Origin: Amycolatopsis acidicola
Lineage (GTDB): Bacteria > Actinomycetota > Actinomycetes > Mycobacteriales > Pseudonocardiaceae
Reading direction: 5' to 3'
DNA length: 64,000 bases
Assembly (NCBI RefSeq): GCF_007713735.2
Contig: NZ_VMNW02000021.1
Span: forward strand, 1 to 64,000
The notes beneath the pieces are model-generated. The model worked only from the letters and a program-made list of their open reading frames with translations, did not search any database and was not told the DNA's origin. Made by a program: the position numbers and the translations under genes. This document shows positions 53,236-61,896 of the stretch, piece by piece (position 1 is the first letter of the stretch; each line of letters starts with the position of its first letter).

Positions 53236-55161
53236 ATGTCCACTATGGACGGAGATCAGGGACCGGGTGACGCCACGCGGCTGCGTTCCGCGCTCGAGGT
53301 GGCCAACATCCCGACCCTGCTGCTGGTCCTGGCGCACCTGACGGGCGACGAACGCTGGCTCGACGAGCCGTACCGGCCACGGCGCGCCGAGCCGTTGAGT
53401 GACAACGACACCGCCGGCTTGCCGGAGTCCCTGCAGCGCGAGGTGCGCGAAGCGGCCTACGACGCCATCCTCGCCAGCGAGGGTGCCGGGACCGCGATCC
53501 CGCCGATCGACGTCGGCCGGATCGCGGGGATGTTGTCGGCCGCGCTGACCGAGGACGTGCCGGAGGAATACGGCGAGCTCCTCGCCGAGGAACTCGGCCT
53601 CGTATCGCGCGACGTCGGTCCGCTACGGCCTCCGGGGGGTTTCCGGGCCGTCGTCATCGGTGCCGGCATGTCGGGTATCTGCATGGCTGTCAAGCTGGAA
53701 GCCGCCGGCATCGACTACGTGGTGCTCGAAAAGGACCCGGACCTCGGCGGAACCTGGCTCGAGAACGTCTATCCCGGCTGCGGGGTCGACACGCCCAGCC
53801 ACTTCTATTCGTTCTCTTTCGAGCCCAACGCGGAATGGTCCCGCTACTTCCCCAAACGGGACGAGGTCTGGAACTACTTCGCGCGGATCGCGGACTCCCA
53901 CGGCATCCGGCGGCGGATCCGGTTTTCCACCGAAGTCGCCGGGGCCGAGTACGACTCGGACCGCTCCCTGTGGCGGGTGCGCGCCCGGGACGCCGACGGC
54001 CGCGAGTTCGAACTGGAGACGCCGGTCCTGATCAGTGCCGTGGGCCAGGTGAACCGCCCGTCGGTCCCGCCGATCGAGGGCATCGAGGACTTCACCGGCC
54101 CGGTCATGCACACCGCGCGATGGCGGCGTGAGGTGGATCTGGCCGGCAAGCGCGTGGCCGTGGTCGGGACCGGGGCCAGCGCGATGCAGCTGGTCCCGGC
54201 CATCGCGGACGAGGCCGCGCGGGTGCTGGTGTTCCAGCGCACCAAGCAGTGGGCACTGCCGCACCCCAACTACAGCCGGGACGTGCCCGAGGGGGTGCGG
54301 TACCTGATGAGCAGGGTGCCGTTGTACGCCCGCTGGTACCGGTTGCGCACGTTCTGGAACTTCGGTGACCGGCTGTACGACCCCTTGCTGATCGACCCGG
54401 ACTGGCCGCACCAGGACCGCTCGATCAACGCTGCCAACGAGAAGCACCGGGTCTTCCTGTCCCGGCACATCGAACGCGAGCTCGGCGAGCGCACCGACCT
54501 GCTGGACGACTGCGTGCCCGACTATCCCCCGTACGTGAAGCGGCCGCTGCTGGACAACGGGTGGTTCCGGACCGTCGCCAGGCCGGACGTGGACCTGATC
54601 ACCGAAGGCATCGCCAAGGTGACCGCCTCCGGGGTGGTGACCGAATCGGGCGAGGAGCACGAGGTGGACGTGATCGCGCTCGCGACCGGGTTCAAGATCC
54701 TCCAGTTCCTGTGGCCGATGGAGATCCGGGGCAGCCACGGCAAAACGTTGCGGCAGGTCTGGGGGGAGGACGACGCCAGGGCCTACCTCGGCGTCACGGT
54801 GCCGGGCTTCCCGAACTTCTTCGTGATCAACGGCCCGAACACGTTCGCCGGGCACGGCGGCAGCGCGATCATCGCGACCGAGTTCGAGGTGCGGTACACG
54901 ATGCAGGCGATCCGCCGGATCGTCGAGGCCGGCCTCGCCTCCGTCGATGTCCGGGAAGACGTCTTCTGGGACTACAACAAGGAAGTCGACGAGATGCTCG
55001 CCCGGATGATCTGGTCGCACACCAAGACCTCGACCTATTTCCGCAACGACGCGGGCCGCATCGTCGTGAACAGCCCGTGGAAGTACATCGACTACTGGGC
55101 CCGCACCAAGGACTTCGAGCCCGGTGACTACGAAGAAGTACCCAAGGAGGTCGCATCATGA
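53236..55161 (+). CDS. Flavin-containing Baeyer-Villiger monooxygenase (HAPMO-like)
   Basis: 641 residues. FAD loop GAGMSG at 142-147, Baeyer-Villiger fingerprint FTGPVMHTARW at 286-296 and NADPH loop GTGASA at 311-316 are in the standard order. The roughly 130-residue N-terminal extension before the FAD loop and the total length match 4-hydroxyacetophenone monooxygenase-type enzymes rather than cyclohexanone monooxygenase. It inserts O2-derived oxygen next to a ketone to give an ester or lactone. AAAGGGGTTCAC is upstream. ATGA couples it to the SnoaL-like gene. Confidence 0.92.
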   Translation: MSTMDGDQGPGDATRLRSALEVANIPTLLLVLAHLTGDERWLDEPYRPRRAEPLSDNDTAGLPESLQREVREAAYDAILASEGAGTAIPPIDVGRIAGMLSAALTEDVPEEYGELLAEELGLVSRDVGPLRPPGGFRAVVIGAGMSGICMAVKLEAAGIDYVVLEKDPDLGGTWLENVYPGCGVDTPSHFYSFSFEPNAEWSRYFPKRDEVWNYFARIADSHGIRRRIRFSTEVAGAEYDSDRSLWRVRARDADGREFELETPVLISAVGQVNRPSVPPIEGIEDFTGPVMHTARWRREVDLAGKRVAVVGTGASAMQLVPAIADEAARVLVFQRTKQWALPHPNYSRDVPEGVRYLMSRVPLYARWYRLRTFWNFGDRLYDPLLIDPDWPHQDRSINAANEKHRVFLSRHIERELGERTDLLDDCVPDYPPYVKRPLLDNGWFRTVARPDVDLITEGIAKVTASGVVTESGEEHEVDVIALATGFKILQFLWPMEIRGSHGKTLRQVWGEDDARAYLGVTVPGFPNFFVINGPNTFAGHGGSAIIATEFEVRYTMQAIRRIVEAGLASVDVREDVFWDYNKEVDEMLARMIWSHTKTSTYFRNDAGRIVVNSPWKYIDYWARTKDFEPGDYEEVPKEVAS

Positions 55162-55571
55162 GCGAAGCGTCCGCCGTCGTGACGGCGTTCTACGAGGCAG
55201 TGAGCAAACAGGACGGAGACGCCGTCCGGTCGGTGGTGCGGGACAATTTCGCCGAGGACGCGGTTCTCCGGTGGCCGGAGTCGCTTCCCTACGGCGGTTC
55301 CGTCGCGGGGAAGTCGAAGCTGGAGCGCGTGCTGGCGGGTGCCGCTTCGGCCGGTCAGACGGCCGGCGTGCAGAACCTGCGGCTGACCGGTGTGGTCGAC
55401 GGCGGGGACACGGTGGCCGCGCAGCTGGAATTCGACTGGCGCGACCCCAAGAGCGAGCGGGTCGTGACGGGGACCGGCGCGGTGGAGGTGTGGAGCTTCA
55501 CCGGCGGCCGCGTCGGTGAGATCAAGGCCTATTACTGGGACACGGCCGCCTGTCTGGGCTTCGGTTCCTGA
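55158..55571 (+). CDS. SnoaL/NTF2-like protein
   Basis: 137 residues with the NTF2-like cone pattern: N-terminal helices (SAVVTAFYEAVSKQDGDAV), then strands RLTGVVDGGDTVAAQLEF and AVEVWSFTGGRVGEIKAYY. This fold serves ketosteroid isomerases, limonene epoxide hydrolases and polyketide cyclases. Translational coupling to the Baeyer-Villiger monooxygenase suggests it handles that enzyme's substrate or product. I cannot assign a reaction. Confidence 0.8.
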   Translation: MSEASAVVTAFYEAVSKQDGDAVRSVVRDNFAEDAVLRWPESLPYGGSVAGKSKLERVLAGAASAGQTAGVQNLRLTGVVDGGDTVAAQLEFDWRDPKSERVVTGTGAVEVWSFTGGRVGEIKAYYWDTAACLGFGS

Positions 55572-55579
55572 GCCGAGAA

Positions 55580-55618
55580 AAAGGGCCGTGCACCCGGAAA
55601 CCGGGTGCACGGCCCTTT
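55580..55618. terminator. Bidirectional hairpin terminator
   Basis: A perfect 18-bp stem (AAAGGGCCGTGCACCCGG and its complement) with a 3-base loop and A/T ends lies between the SnoaL-like and phosphotransferase genes. Confidence 0.82.
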
Positions 55619-55629
55619 CCCTTGCGCTG

Positions 55630-56784
55630 TCAGGAATCCGGAAACGCCGAGCGGAGCGCCTGCTGGAGGAACCTCGGTCCGTGCACGAACGCGGCGACGG
55701 CCGCGGCGTAGCGGCCGGTCGAGACGAAGTTCTGCGAGAGCCACAGGCAGCCGATGTGCCGCCAGACATGCGACCAGACCTCGAAGAAGCGCAGCGAGGC
55801 GTTGTCCGGCCGGCGGCCGCCCGCCTGCTCGTACTCGTCGAGGAAGTCCTCCCACGGCAGGACCGGCTCGATGGAGGGACGCAGATACGCCAGTTCCTCG
55901 GCGGGGTCGCCGAAATGTGCCATTTCCCAGTCCAGGATCGCGCTGACGTGGCCGTCCTCGATCAGGAGGTTGGAGAAGGCGGCGTCACCGTGCAACAGCG
56001 ATGCCGTGCCCGGGTTCGCGGGGATGTTTTCCCGGAGCCACGAGAACAATGAGGCGAGCGGGGGTTCGATCGTGATCTCGCGCTTGCGCAGCGTCGAGGA
56101 CTGCCAGTCGAGCGTCTGCCGGAGTTCGTCCGGAGTGCTTCGCGGGGAGACCGGCGTCTCGACCCCGTGGACGTCCGCCAGGTGGATCCGGGCGTAGATC
56201 CGCGCGATCTCCGCGCAGATCTCCTTGGACACCCCGCTGCCGCCCCACACGTCGCCGAAGTTCTCGCCTGAAGCCCGTGCCGTGACGAAGAAAGCCCCAC
56301 CCAGCGCGTTGGCTTCGGGTTCGATCCACAGCGGTTCGGGCACAGGGATGCCTGCTTCGTGGAGTGCTCGCACCACGGCGAATTCGGGAGCCAGCGAGCG
56401 GGCTTTCCGGCCCGCGGGCACCTGGCGGAGGACGACTTCGCGGCCGACGCCGTCCAGAGTGGCCGAAACGAGGATCGTGCGCTTGGAGAAACCGCCGCGG
56501 ATCATGCGGACACGGTGCGCCTCGTCGGCCGAGTCAGGGCGCCTCCCGCGCAGGTACGCCGTGATCTCCGCGGGAGTCGGATCCCGGGCCGTTTCCGGTT
56601 CCGCCGGCGCTGTCACGGGCGTGTCGCCGGGCAGCTGGTCCCGGGCCCAGGAAAGAAGTTCGCGGGCGTGGCCGAGCCGCGTGCCCAGATCGGCCGTCCC
56701 GGCGGCAGTCCTGCCCAGCTCGTCGAGCTCGCCCGCGACGGCGGTGAGCAACCGGGCGACCACGGACGGGGGCTGTTCCGGCAT
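55630..56784 (-). CDS. APH-family phosphotransferase (ACAD10-like kinase domain)
   Basis: 384 residues. The kinase-like catalytic loop LLHGDAAFSNLL holds H265, D267 and N272, and ILDWEMAHFGDP holds the metal-binding D285. A 90-residue helical N-terminus precedes the fold. Stand-alone kinases of this form next to acyl-CoA dehydrogenases phosphorylate 4-hydroxyacyl-CoAs in the levulinate pathway (LvaA) and mammalian ACAD10/11; whether this one does is inference. It is convergent with the SnoaL-like gene and divergent from the operon at 57042, with the palindrome 1 site at 56807. Confidence 0.85.
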   Translation of the reverse strand: MPEQPPSVVARLLTAVAGELDELGRTAAGTADLGTRLGHARELLSWARDQLPGDTPVTAPAEPETARDPTPAEITAYLRGRRPDSADEAHRVRMIRGGFSKRTILVSATLDGVGREVVLRQVPAGRKARSLAPEFAVVRALHEAGIPVPEPLWIEPEANALGGAFFVTARASGENFGDVWGGSGVSKEICAEIARIYARIHLADVHGVETPVSPRSTPDELRQTLDWQSSTLRKREITIEPPLASLFSWLRENIPANPGTASLLHGDAAFSNLLIEDGHVSAILDWEMAHFGDPAEELAYLRPSIEPVLPWEDFLDEYEQAGGRRPDNASLRFFEVWSHVWRHIGCLWLSQNFVSTGRYAAAVAAFVHGPRFLQQALRSAFPDS

Positions 56785-56806
56785 GCCTGGCTCCGTTCCC
56801 TAATTA

Positions 56807-56823
56807 TTGGACTCGTTGTCGCA
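56807..56823. promoter_or_regulatory. Palindrome 1 site before APH-family gene
   Basis: TTGGACTCGTTGTCGCA is a weaker copy with arms TTGGAC and GTCGCA, 22 bases upstream of the start at 56784, in an AATTATT context. Confidence 0.5.
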
Positions 56824-56918
56824 TAACTCTAATGAGGTGGCGGCGCGATGTCCAGCAAGCGGGTGATTCTCGATCCAACGCGGAGTCTTGACGTCACAAC
56901 AGGGCGAGGTTAGCGTTG

Positions 56919-56935
56919 CGAGACGGTCAGGCTCA
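56919..56935. promoter_or_regulatory. Palindrome 1 site before the seven-gene operon
   Basis: CGAGACGGTCAGGCTCA with AAAATA downstream differs from the consensus at one outer base. It lies 106 bases before the first gene at 57042. Confidence 0.65.
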
Positions 56936-57041
56936 AAATATCGCTCATCGCCTGCCGGACTCTTCGCTGTGCCATGGGCCGCGGCCGTTCCTGACCGCCG
57001 GACCGGGATCAGCCTGACCGCGGAACGGAGATTCCACGACT

Positions 57042-57419
57042 ATGAAAGCCCCTGGGAAGCTGGTCGTCACGCTCGCGGCGCTGCGCGTCGCGGTGGGAGC
57101 CGCCGCGTACCTCGCGCCGCAGTTGAACGACAACGCGGTGGGAGCACCGGAAGTGGGGGAGCCGGGGCAAGCGGTGTCGACCCGCTTCTTCGGCGCGCGT
57201 GACATCGCCTACGGACTGGGCGTCCTGCTCGCCCCGGCCCAGGCCCGCAAGCTCTGGCTCAAGGTCGGCATCGCGACGGACGCCGCCGACGCGCTCGCCG
57301 TGTACCTCAGCGGAGTACCCGGCCGGAAGGCCGCCCCGATGGCCATCGCGCTCGGCGTGGGCGCGCTGGGGGCCGGTGTGCTGGTGCACGAGAACCGTTC
57401 CGCGCGAACCCGTTCCTGA
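57042..57419 (+). CDS. Small membrane protein (DUF4267-like)
   Basis: 125 residues with an N-terminal hydrophobic stretch (LVVTLAALRVAVGAAAYLAP) and two more near residues 53-65 and 95-113. STRFFGARDIAYGLGVLLAP is typical of small actinobacterial DUF4267-type membrane proteins of unknown function. It is the first gene of a tightly spaced run to the right window edge, directly after the palindrome 1 site. No clear ribosome site beyond GGAACGGAGA. Confidence 0.65.
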   Translation: MKAPGKLVVTLAALRVAVGAAAYLAPQLNDNAVGAPEVGEPGQAVSTRFFGARDIAYGLGVLLAPAQARKLWLKVGIATDAADALAVYLSGVPGRKAAPMAIALGVGALGAGVLVHENRSARTRS

Positions 57420-57464
57420 CGAAGAAGAAGCCTCGTTCAAAGACGAACACGAAGGAGCAGGACG

Positions 57465-58664
57465 ATGTCGCTCGGCGCGAAAGTGTCGTCGGTGAAGGAA
57501 CAAGCACAGCGGGTGCTCGAGATCGCGAAGGTCGGCGGGCACGTGCTCGAGGAACGGATCGGGAAGTCGGTACCGACGAGCCTGGCCGAAGTACCGTCGT
57601 CGGTCCAGCGGCTGAGCACGGAATGGCTCAGCGCGGCCCTGTGCGCGGACGCCCCCGGCGCCCGGGTGATCTCGTTCGAGCTGGGCGACCACAGTCACGG
57701 TTCGACCACACGGGACCGGATCAGGATCCGCTACAACGAACCCGGTCGCGCCGCGGGTTTGCCCGGGTATCTGTTCGTCAAGAGCAGCCCGGGCTTCACC
57801 TCCCGGCTCGTCAACGGACTCAGCGGCGCGCTGGAGAGCGAGGCGGGGTTCTACCGGGAGCTCAGGCCGAAGGTCGACATGAACAGCCCCGGCTCGTACC
57901 ACATTTCGCTGGACACCAAGTCCTTCCGGTCGGTCTACCTGCTGGAGGACGTGGCGGAGTCGAAGGGCGCGGAGTTCGGCAATCCGGTCACGATGTACGT
58001 CGACCGCCCGATGGCCGAGAGCATGGTCCGGAACCTCGCCGCCTACCACGGCCGGTTCTGGCAGGACGAGATCCTCTCCACCGCGCCCTGGCTGCAGTCC
58101 AGCCTTCAGTTCCAGGAGCGGGTCAACGACGCCATCGACTTCGAGAAGCGGACCCTGGTGGGCGTCGAGCGGGGCGCCGGCATCGTGCCGCGCGAGTTCC
58201 TGGAGCGTCGCGGCGAAATCTGGCCGTCACTGATGCATTCGTTGCGGGTGAACGTCTCCGGTCCGCACACGTTGCTGCACAGTGACATGCACATCGGCAA
58301 CTGGTACCGCGACCGCGACGGCGGGATGGGGCTCTACGACTGGCAGTGCATGTCGCACGGGGGCTGGGCGCTCGATGTCGTCTACGCGCTGACGTCGGCC
58401 CTGCGCACCGAAGACCGTCGCGCGTGGGAGAAGGACCTGTTGCGGCTGTACCTGCGGGAGCTGGCCGCCCATGGCGGTCAGCCACCGGAGTTCGAGCGCG
58501 CCTGGGACGAATACCGGCTGCAGATCTTCCACGCGCTCGTGTTCTGGCTCTACACCATCGGTTCCGGGCGTTTCCAGCCCAAGATGCAGAAGGACGACGT
58601 GACCGCCGAGAACGTACGGCGGATGGCCCAGGCGACCATCGACTTCGGCAGTTTCGACCTCTGA
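57465..58664 (+). CDS. Ecdysteroid-kinase-like/aminoglycoside phosphotransferase-like protein
   Basis: 399 residues. The kinase loop LLHSDMHIGN has H272, D274 and N279, and the metal-binding LYDWQ follows at 291-294. The HSDxHxGN-YDWQ combination and the long spacing match the EcKinase/CHK-like branch of the phosphotransferase fold. It probably phosphorylates a small alcohol or acyl-CoA hydroxyl group. Its strong AAGGAGCAGGACG leader and place in the catabolic operon favour a pathway role over antibiotic resistance. Confidence 0.83.
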   Translation: MSLGAKVSSVKEQAQRVLEIAKVGGHVLEERIGKSVPTSLAEVPSSVQRLSTEWLSAALCADAPGARVISFELGDHSHGSTTRDRIRIRYNEPGRAAGLPGYLFVKSSPGFTSRLVNGLSGALESEAGFYRELRPKVDMNSPGSYHISLDTKSFRSVYLLEDVAESKGAEFGNPVTMYVDRPMAESMVRNLAAYHGRFWQDEILSTAPWLQSSLQFQERVNDAIDFEKRTLVGVERGAGIVPREFLERRGEIWPSLMHSLRVNVSGPHTLLHSDMHIGNWYRDRDGGMGLYDWQCMSHGGWALDVVYALTSALRTEDRRAWEKDLLRLYLRELAAHGGQPPEFERAWDEYRLQIFHALVFWLYTIGSGRFQPKMQKDDVTAENVRRMAQATIDFGSFDL

Positions 58665-58706
58665 ACCACTTCCTGCTTTCTTTCAATGACGAAAGGGCAT
58701 GCTCGG

Positions 58707-60080
58707 ATGGCTCTCGAAAACACCGCCCCGAACAGCGTTTCCGCGCTGATCGACGGCGCTCCGTTCTCCCGGTTGCAAAAGATGCTCGTGGCCTCGTGTC
58801 TCGTGCTCTGCCTGATCGACGGCTTCAACGCGCTGTCGGTGGGCTACGTCCTGCCGGCGCTCGCCGAGGACTGGCACGTCAACGCCGGTAACCTGTCCGG
58901 GGTCGTGATCGCGTCCACGATCGGTGAGATCCTGGCGGCGTTGCTCGTCGCCCCGCTGGCCGACCGGTTCGGCCGCCGCACCCTTATCCGGATCGGCGTC
59001 GGCTGCATCGCGGTCTGCACACTGGCGACGGCGTTCTCGCAGTCCGTCGAGATGATCACGATCCTGCGGTTCTGCACGGGCCTCGGAGTCGGTGCCGCGA
59101 CCCCCAACATCATCTCGTTGTCCTCGGAATACGCTCCGGCGAGGGCCCGCGCGACCGTCGTGACGACGATCGGGCTCGGCCTGGCCGGTGGCGGCTTCGT
59201 CGCCGGGCTGGTGGCGGGATCACTGATCCCGGCGTTCGGCTGGCGCTCGGTCTTCGCGGTCGGCGGCGCCGTCGCGCTCGTGCTGCTGGTGGCCACACTG
59301 GCCCTGCTGCCCGAGTCGATCACCTTCCTCGTGGCCCGCGGACGGGACCGGCAGGTGCTCGGCCTGCTGCGCCGCATCGCGAAGGACGTGCCGATCGGTG
59401 ACGACATGCGATTCTCCTCGGACACACCGGAGCGCCGCCGGGTCCCGATCCGGGAGATCCTCGCCGGCGGCAGGGTCTGGCCGACCGTGCTGATCTGGGG
59501 CGTCATGTTCTTCGGGCTGCTGCTGAACTTCTTCATCTACGGCTACATGCCCTCGGTCCTGACCGCGTCCGGTCTCAGTGAGCAGACCGCCGTCTTCGCC
59601 ACCTCCGCCTGCACCCTCGGTGGCATGATCGGCGGTGTGGTGCTCGGCGTGATCGTCGACCGCACACGGGGCGGCTACCGGAACCTCGTGTTCGGGCAGC
59701 TGCTCGCCATCATCGCCACCATCGTCCTGGTGCTGGCGGCCGGGAACTCCTTGCTCGTCACGATTTTCGGTTTTCTGATCGGGTTCGGCGCGATCGGCAC
59801 GCAGATCGGCGCGAACGCGTGGGCGGCTTCGCTGTACCCGGCCGCCATCAGGTCGACAGGTGTCGGCTGGGCGCTGGGCGTGGGCCGCGTCGGCGGGGTG
59901 CTCGGGCCGGTCATCGGCGGCGCGCTGCTCAGCCTGAACATGGCCGGTAACACCATCTTCCTGTTGTCCCTGGTGCCGTCGGTGATCGTGGGCTGCTTCG
60001 CGCTGGCACTGGCACGACTGCGCCCGAAGTCCCGGATTTCCCCGAATACGACCGAGGAAGTGTTGCAGTGGCAGAAATGA
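58707..60080 (+). CDS. MFS transporter, aromatic acid:H+ symporter type
   Basis: 457 residues and about twelve helices. LIDGFNALSVGYVLPALAEDW in helix 1 and APLADRFGRRTLIRIG between helices 2 and 3 are typical of the AAHS family (DGxD/N and GxLADRxGRR). IGTQIGANAWAASLYPAAIRSTGVGW is the matching segment in the second half. It should import an aromatic or cyclic acid with protons. ATG 58707 is preferred over ATG 58686 because AAAGGG is nine bases before it. It overlaps the SDR gene by 13 bases. Confidence 0.9.
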   Translation: MALENTAPNSVSALIDGAPFSRLQKMLVASCLVLCLIDGFNALSVGYVLPALAEDWHVNAGNLSGVVIASTIGEILAALLVAPLADRFGRRTLIRIGVGCIAVCTLATAFSQSVEMITILRFCTGLGVGAATPNIISLSSEYAPARARATVVTTIGLGLAGGGFVAGLVAGSLIPAFGWRSVFAVGGAVALVLLVATLALLPESITFLVARGRDRQVLGLLRRIAKDVPIGDDMRFSSDTPERRRVPIREILAGGRVWPTVLIWGVMFFGLLLNFFIYGYMPSVLTASGLSEQTAVFATSACTLGGMIGGVVLGVIVDRTRGGYRNLVFGQLLAIIATIVLVLAAGNSLLVTIFGFLIGFGAIGTQIGANAWAASLYPAAIRSTGVGWALGVGRVGGVLGPVIGGALLSLNMAGNTIFLLSLVPSVIVGCFALALARLRPKSRISPNTTEEVLQWQK

Positions 60081-60874
60081 GCGAGAAGGTCGCGATCGTC
60101 ACCGGCGCGGCGATCGTCGAGGGCAAGGTCAACATCGGCGGCGCCATCGCGACCGAACTGGTGGCGAGCGGAGCCCGGGTCATGGTCGCCGACATCGACG
60201 GGGATGGCGCGAACGCGCTGACCGCCGAGCTGGGCGGCAAATTCGGCGAGGGCGTCATCGCTTCGCAGGTGACCGACATCCGCGGCGAAGGCGATATCGA
60301 ACGTCTGGTGGCCGCGACGGTCGAGGCGTTCGGGACCGTCGACGTGGTCGCGAACAACGCCGGCGTGTTCCCCGAACGCGACGGTGCCGTCGGGGACCTC
60401 GACATCGAGGTCTGGGACGACGTGATGGCCGTCAACGTGCGCGGGGCGATGTTGCTGACGAAACACGCGCTGCCGGTGATGCTGGAGAAGGGACGGGGGT
60501 CCATTGTGAACACCGCCTCGACGCACGCGTTCGCCGGCGATCTCAGCCTGACCGGATACGGTGCGTCGAAGGCCGCGGTCAACGCGCTGACCGTGTACAC
60601 GGCCACGCAGTACGGCCGCCGGGGGATCAGGTGCAACTCGGTCTGTCCCGGCACAACTACGAGCCCGGCGGTCGAGCGGGCGCCCGAGCGGTTCCGCGAG
60701 TTGTACCAGCGGCACACGATCAATCCGGAGCTCAACGCTCCCGCCGATGTCGCCCGCGCGGTCGCTTTCCTGGCCTCCGACGCGGCGAACGGCATCAACG
60801 GCATGGTGGTCCGGGTGGACGGCGGGCTGCTGGCGCACCAGCCGTTCTTCGCCGACCAGCGAGAGTTCGACTGA
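60068..60874 (+). CDS. SDR family oxidoreductase with expanded glycine loop
   Basis: 268 residues. The active site Y-G-A-S-K and preceding NTASTHAF are intact, and NNAG is present. The N-terminal cofactor loop reads TGAAIVEGKVNIGGAIA, about five residues longer than the usual TGxxxGIG, so nucleotide binding may be altered. GTG 60068 with GAGGAAG eight bases upstream is chosen. Catalysis is probably alcohol oxidation or ketone reduction of a pathway intermediate; a database search would place it. Confidence 0.85.
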   Translation: MAEMSEKVAIVTGAAIVEGKVNIGGAIATELVASGARVMVADIDGDGANALTAELGGKFGEGVIASQVTDIRGEGDIERLVAATVEAFGTVDVVANNAGVFPERDGAVGDLDIEVWDDVMAVNVRGAMLLTKHALPVMLEKGRGSIVNTASTHAFAGDLSLTGYGASKAAVNALTVYTATQYGRRGIRCNSVCPGTTTSPAVERAPERFRELYQRHTINPELNAPADVARAVAFLASDAANGINGMVVRVDGGLLAHQPFFADQREFD

Positions 60875-60884
60875 GGCCGGGAAG

Positions 60885-61871
60885 ATGAAGGTCGGCCTCT
60901 ACTTCGACCTGCGCGTTCCGGCGCGCTCGGGCCTGGCACCCGCCAGGGTTTACGCGCACATGCTGGAAATGTGCGAAGAAGCCGAGCGCGCCGGGATCGA
61001 CTCGGTCTGGTTCAGCGAGCACCACAGGTTCGACGACGGTTACCTGCCGCAGCCGTTGACCGCGGCCGCCGCGGTGGCCGCCCGCACGCGCCGAATCAGG
61101 ATCGGGACCGCGGTCGTCGTGGCGCCGTTGCACCACCCGGCCGAGATCGCCGAACAAGCGGCCGTGGTGGACCTGCTCTCCGGTGGCCGCCTCGACCTGG
61201 GTCTCAGTGGCGGCTACCGGGTCCCGGAATTGGAGCTCTACCAACGAAGTTCCGCGGGGCGTCTCGATACGACCGTCGAAATGGCGCGGCAGCTGAGGAC
61301 ACTGTGGACCGGCGGAGCCACTCCGGCCCCGGTGCAGTCCCGGTTGCCGATCTGGCTCGGGTTCAGCGGCCCGCGTGGGGCCCGGGCCGCGGGTCTGCTC
61401 GGCGAGGGGCTGCTGTTCTTGAATCCCGCCCAGCTCACGCCGTACCGGCAAGGGCTCGCCGACGGTGGCCATGACCCGGGCGGCGCGAGGGTGTCGGGGC
61501 CGGTCTTCGCGCTGCCGAGCGAAGATCCGGAACGGGACTGGGCGCAGGCCCGGGAATTCATTGCCTACCAGCAGGATTCGTATCGGCGGCACAGCGTCGA
61601 GGGAATGCCGGTCCCGCCACGCAGGCCGTTCGACGCCGAGGATGCCCGGACCCGGCCGATGTCACGGCCGGGATACTTCTGGTTCGACACGCCGGAAGCG
61701 CTGGCGACGCGGATCCGGGACTCCGTCGCCGGCCTGCCGGTGGACACTGTCTTCCTGTGGGCTTCGGTCGGCGGGATGCCGGAAGATCTCGTCGAACGCA
61801 ACGTTTCCGTTATCTGCCAACGGCTCGCCCCCTTGCTGAAAACAGCGCCTTGCCTCCACAGCGACTTTTGA
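60885..61871 (+). CDS. Luciferase-like (LLM) flavin/F420-dependent oxidoreductase
   Basis: 328 residues of the bacterial luciferase-like TIM barrel. The opening MKVGLYFDLRVP, SVWFSEHHRFDDGYLP, GTAVVVAPLHHPAEIAEQAAVVDLLSGGRLDLGLSGGYR and LPIWLGFSG are all standard. It uses FMNH2 or F420H2, and cannot be told from sequence which. It is preceded by the SDR stop 11 bases away and followed by the Zn alcohol dehydrogenase. Confidence 0.88.
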   Translation: MKVGLYFDLRVPARSGLAPARVYAHMLEMCEEAERAGIDSVWFSEHHRFDDGYLPQPLTAAAAVAARTRRIRIGTAVVVAPLHHPAEIAEQAAVVDLLSGGRLDLGLSGGYRVPELELYQRSSAGRLDTTVEMARQLRTLWTGGATPAPVQSRLPIWLGFSGPRGARAAGLLGEGLLFLNPAQLTPYRQGLADGGHDPGGARVSGPVFALPSEDPERDWAQAREFIAYQQDSYRRHSVEGMPVPPRRPFDAEDARTRPMSRPGYFWFDTPEALATRIRDSVAGLPVDTVFLWASVGGMPEDLVERNVSVICQRLAPLLKTAPCLHSDF

Positions 61872-61896
61872 TACCATGTGTGTCTAAAATCGGAGG

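Noticed and set aside
61869-61888. Possible thirteenth palindrome 1 copy before the alcohol dehydrogenase
   Set aside because: TGATAC and GTCTAA are separated by seven bases instead of five and the site overlaps the stop codon of the preceding gene in the same operon.
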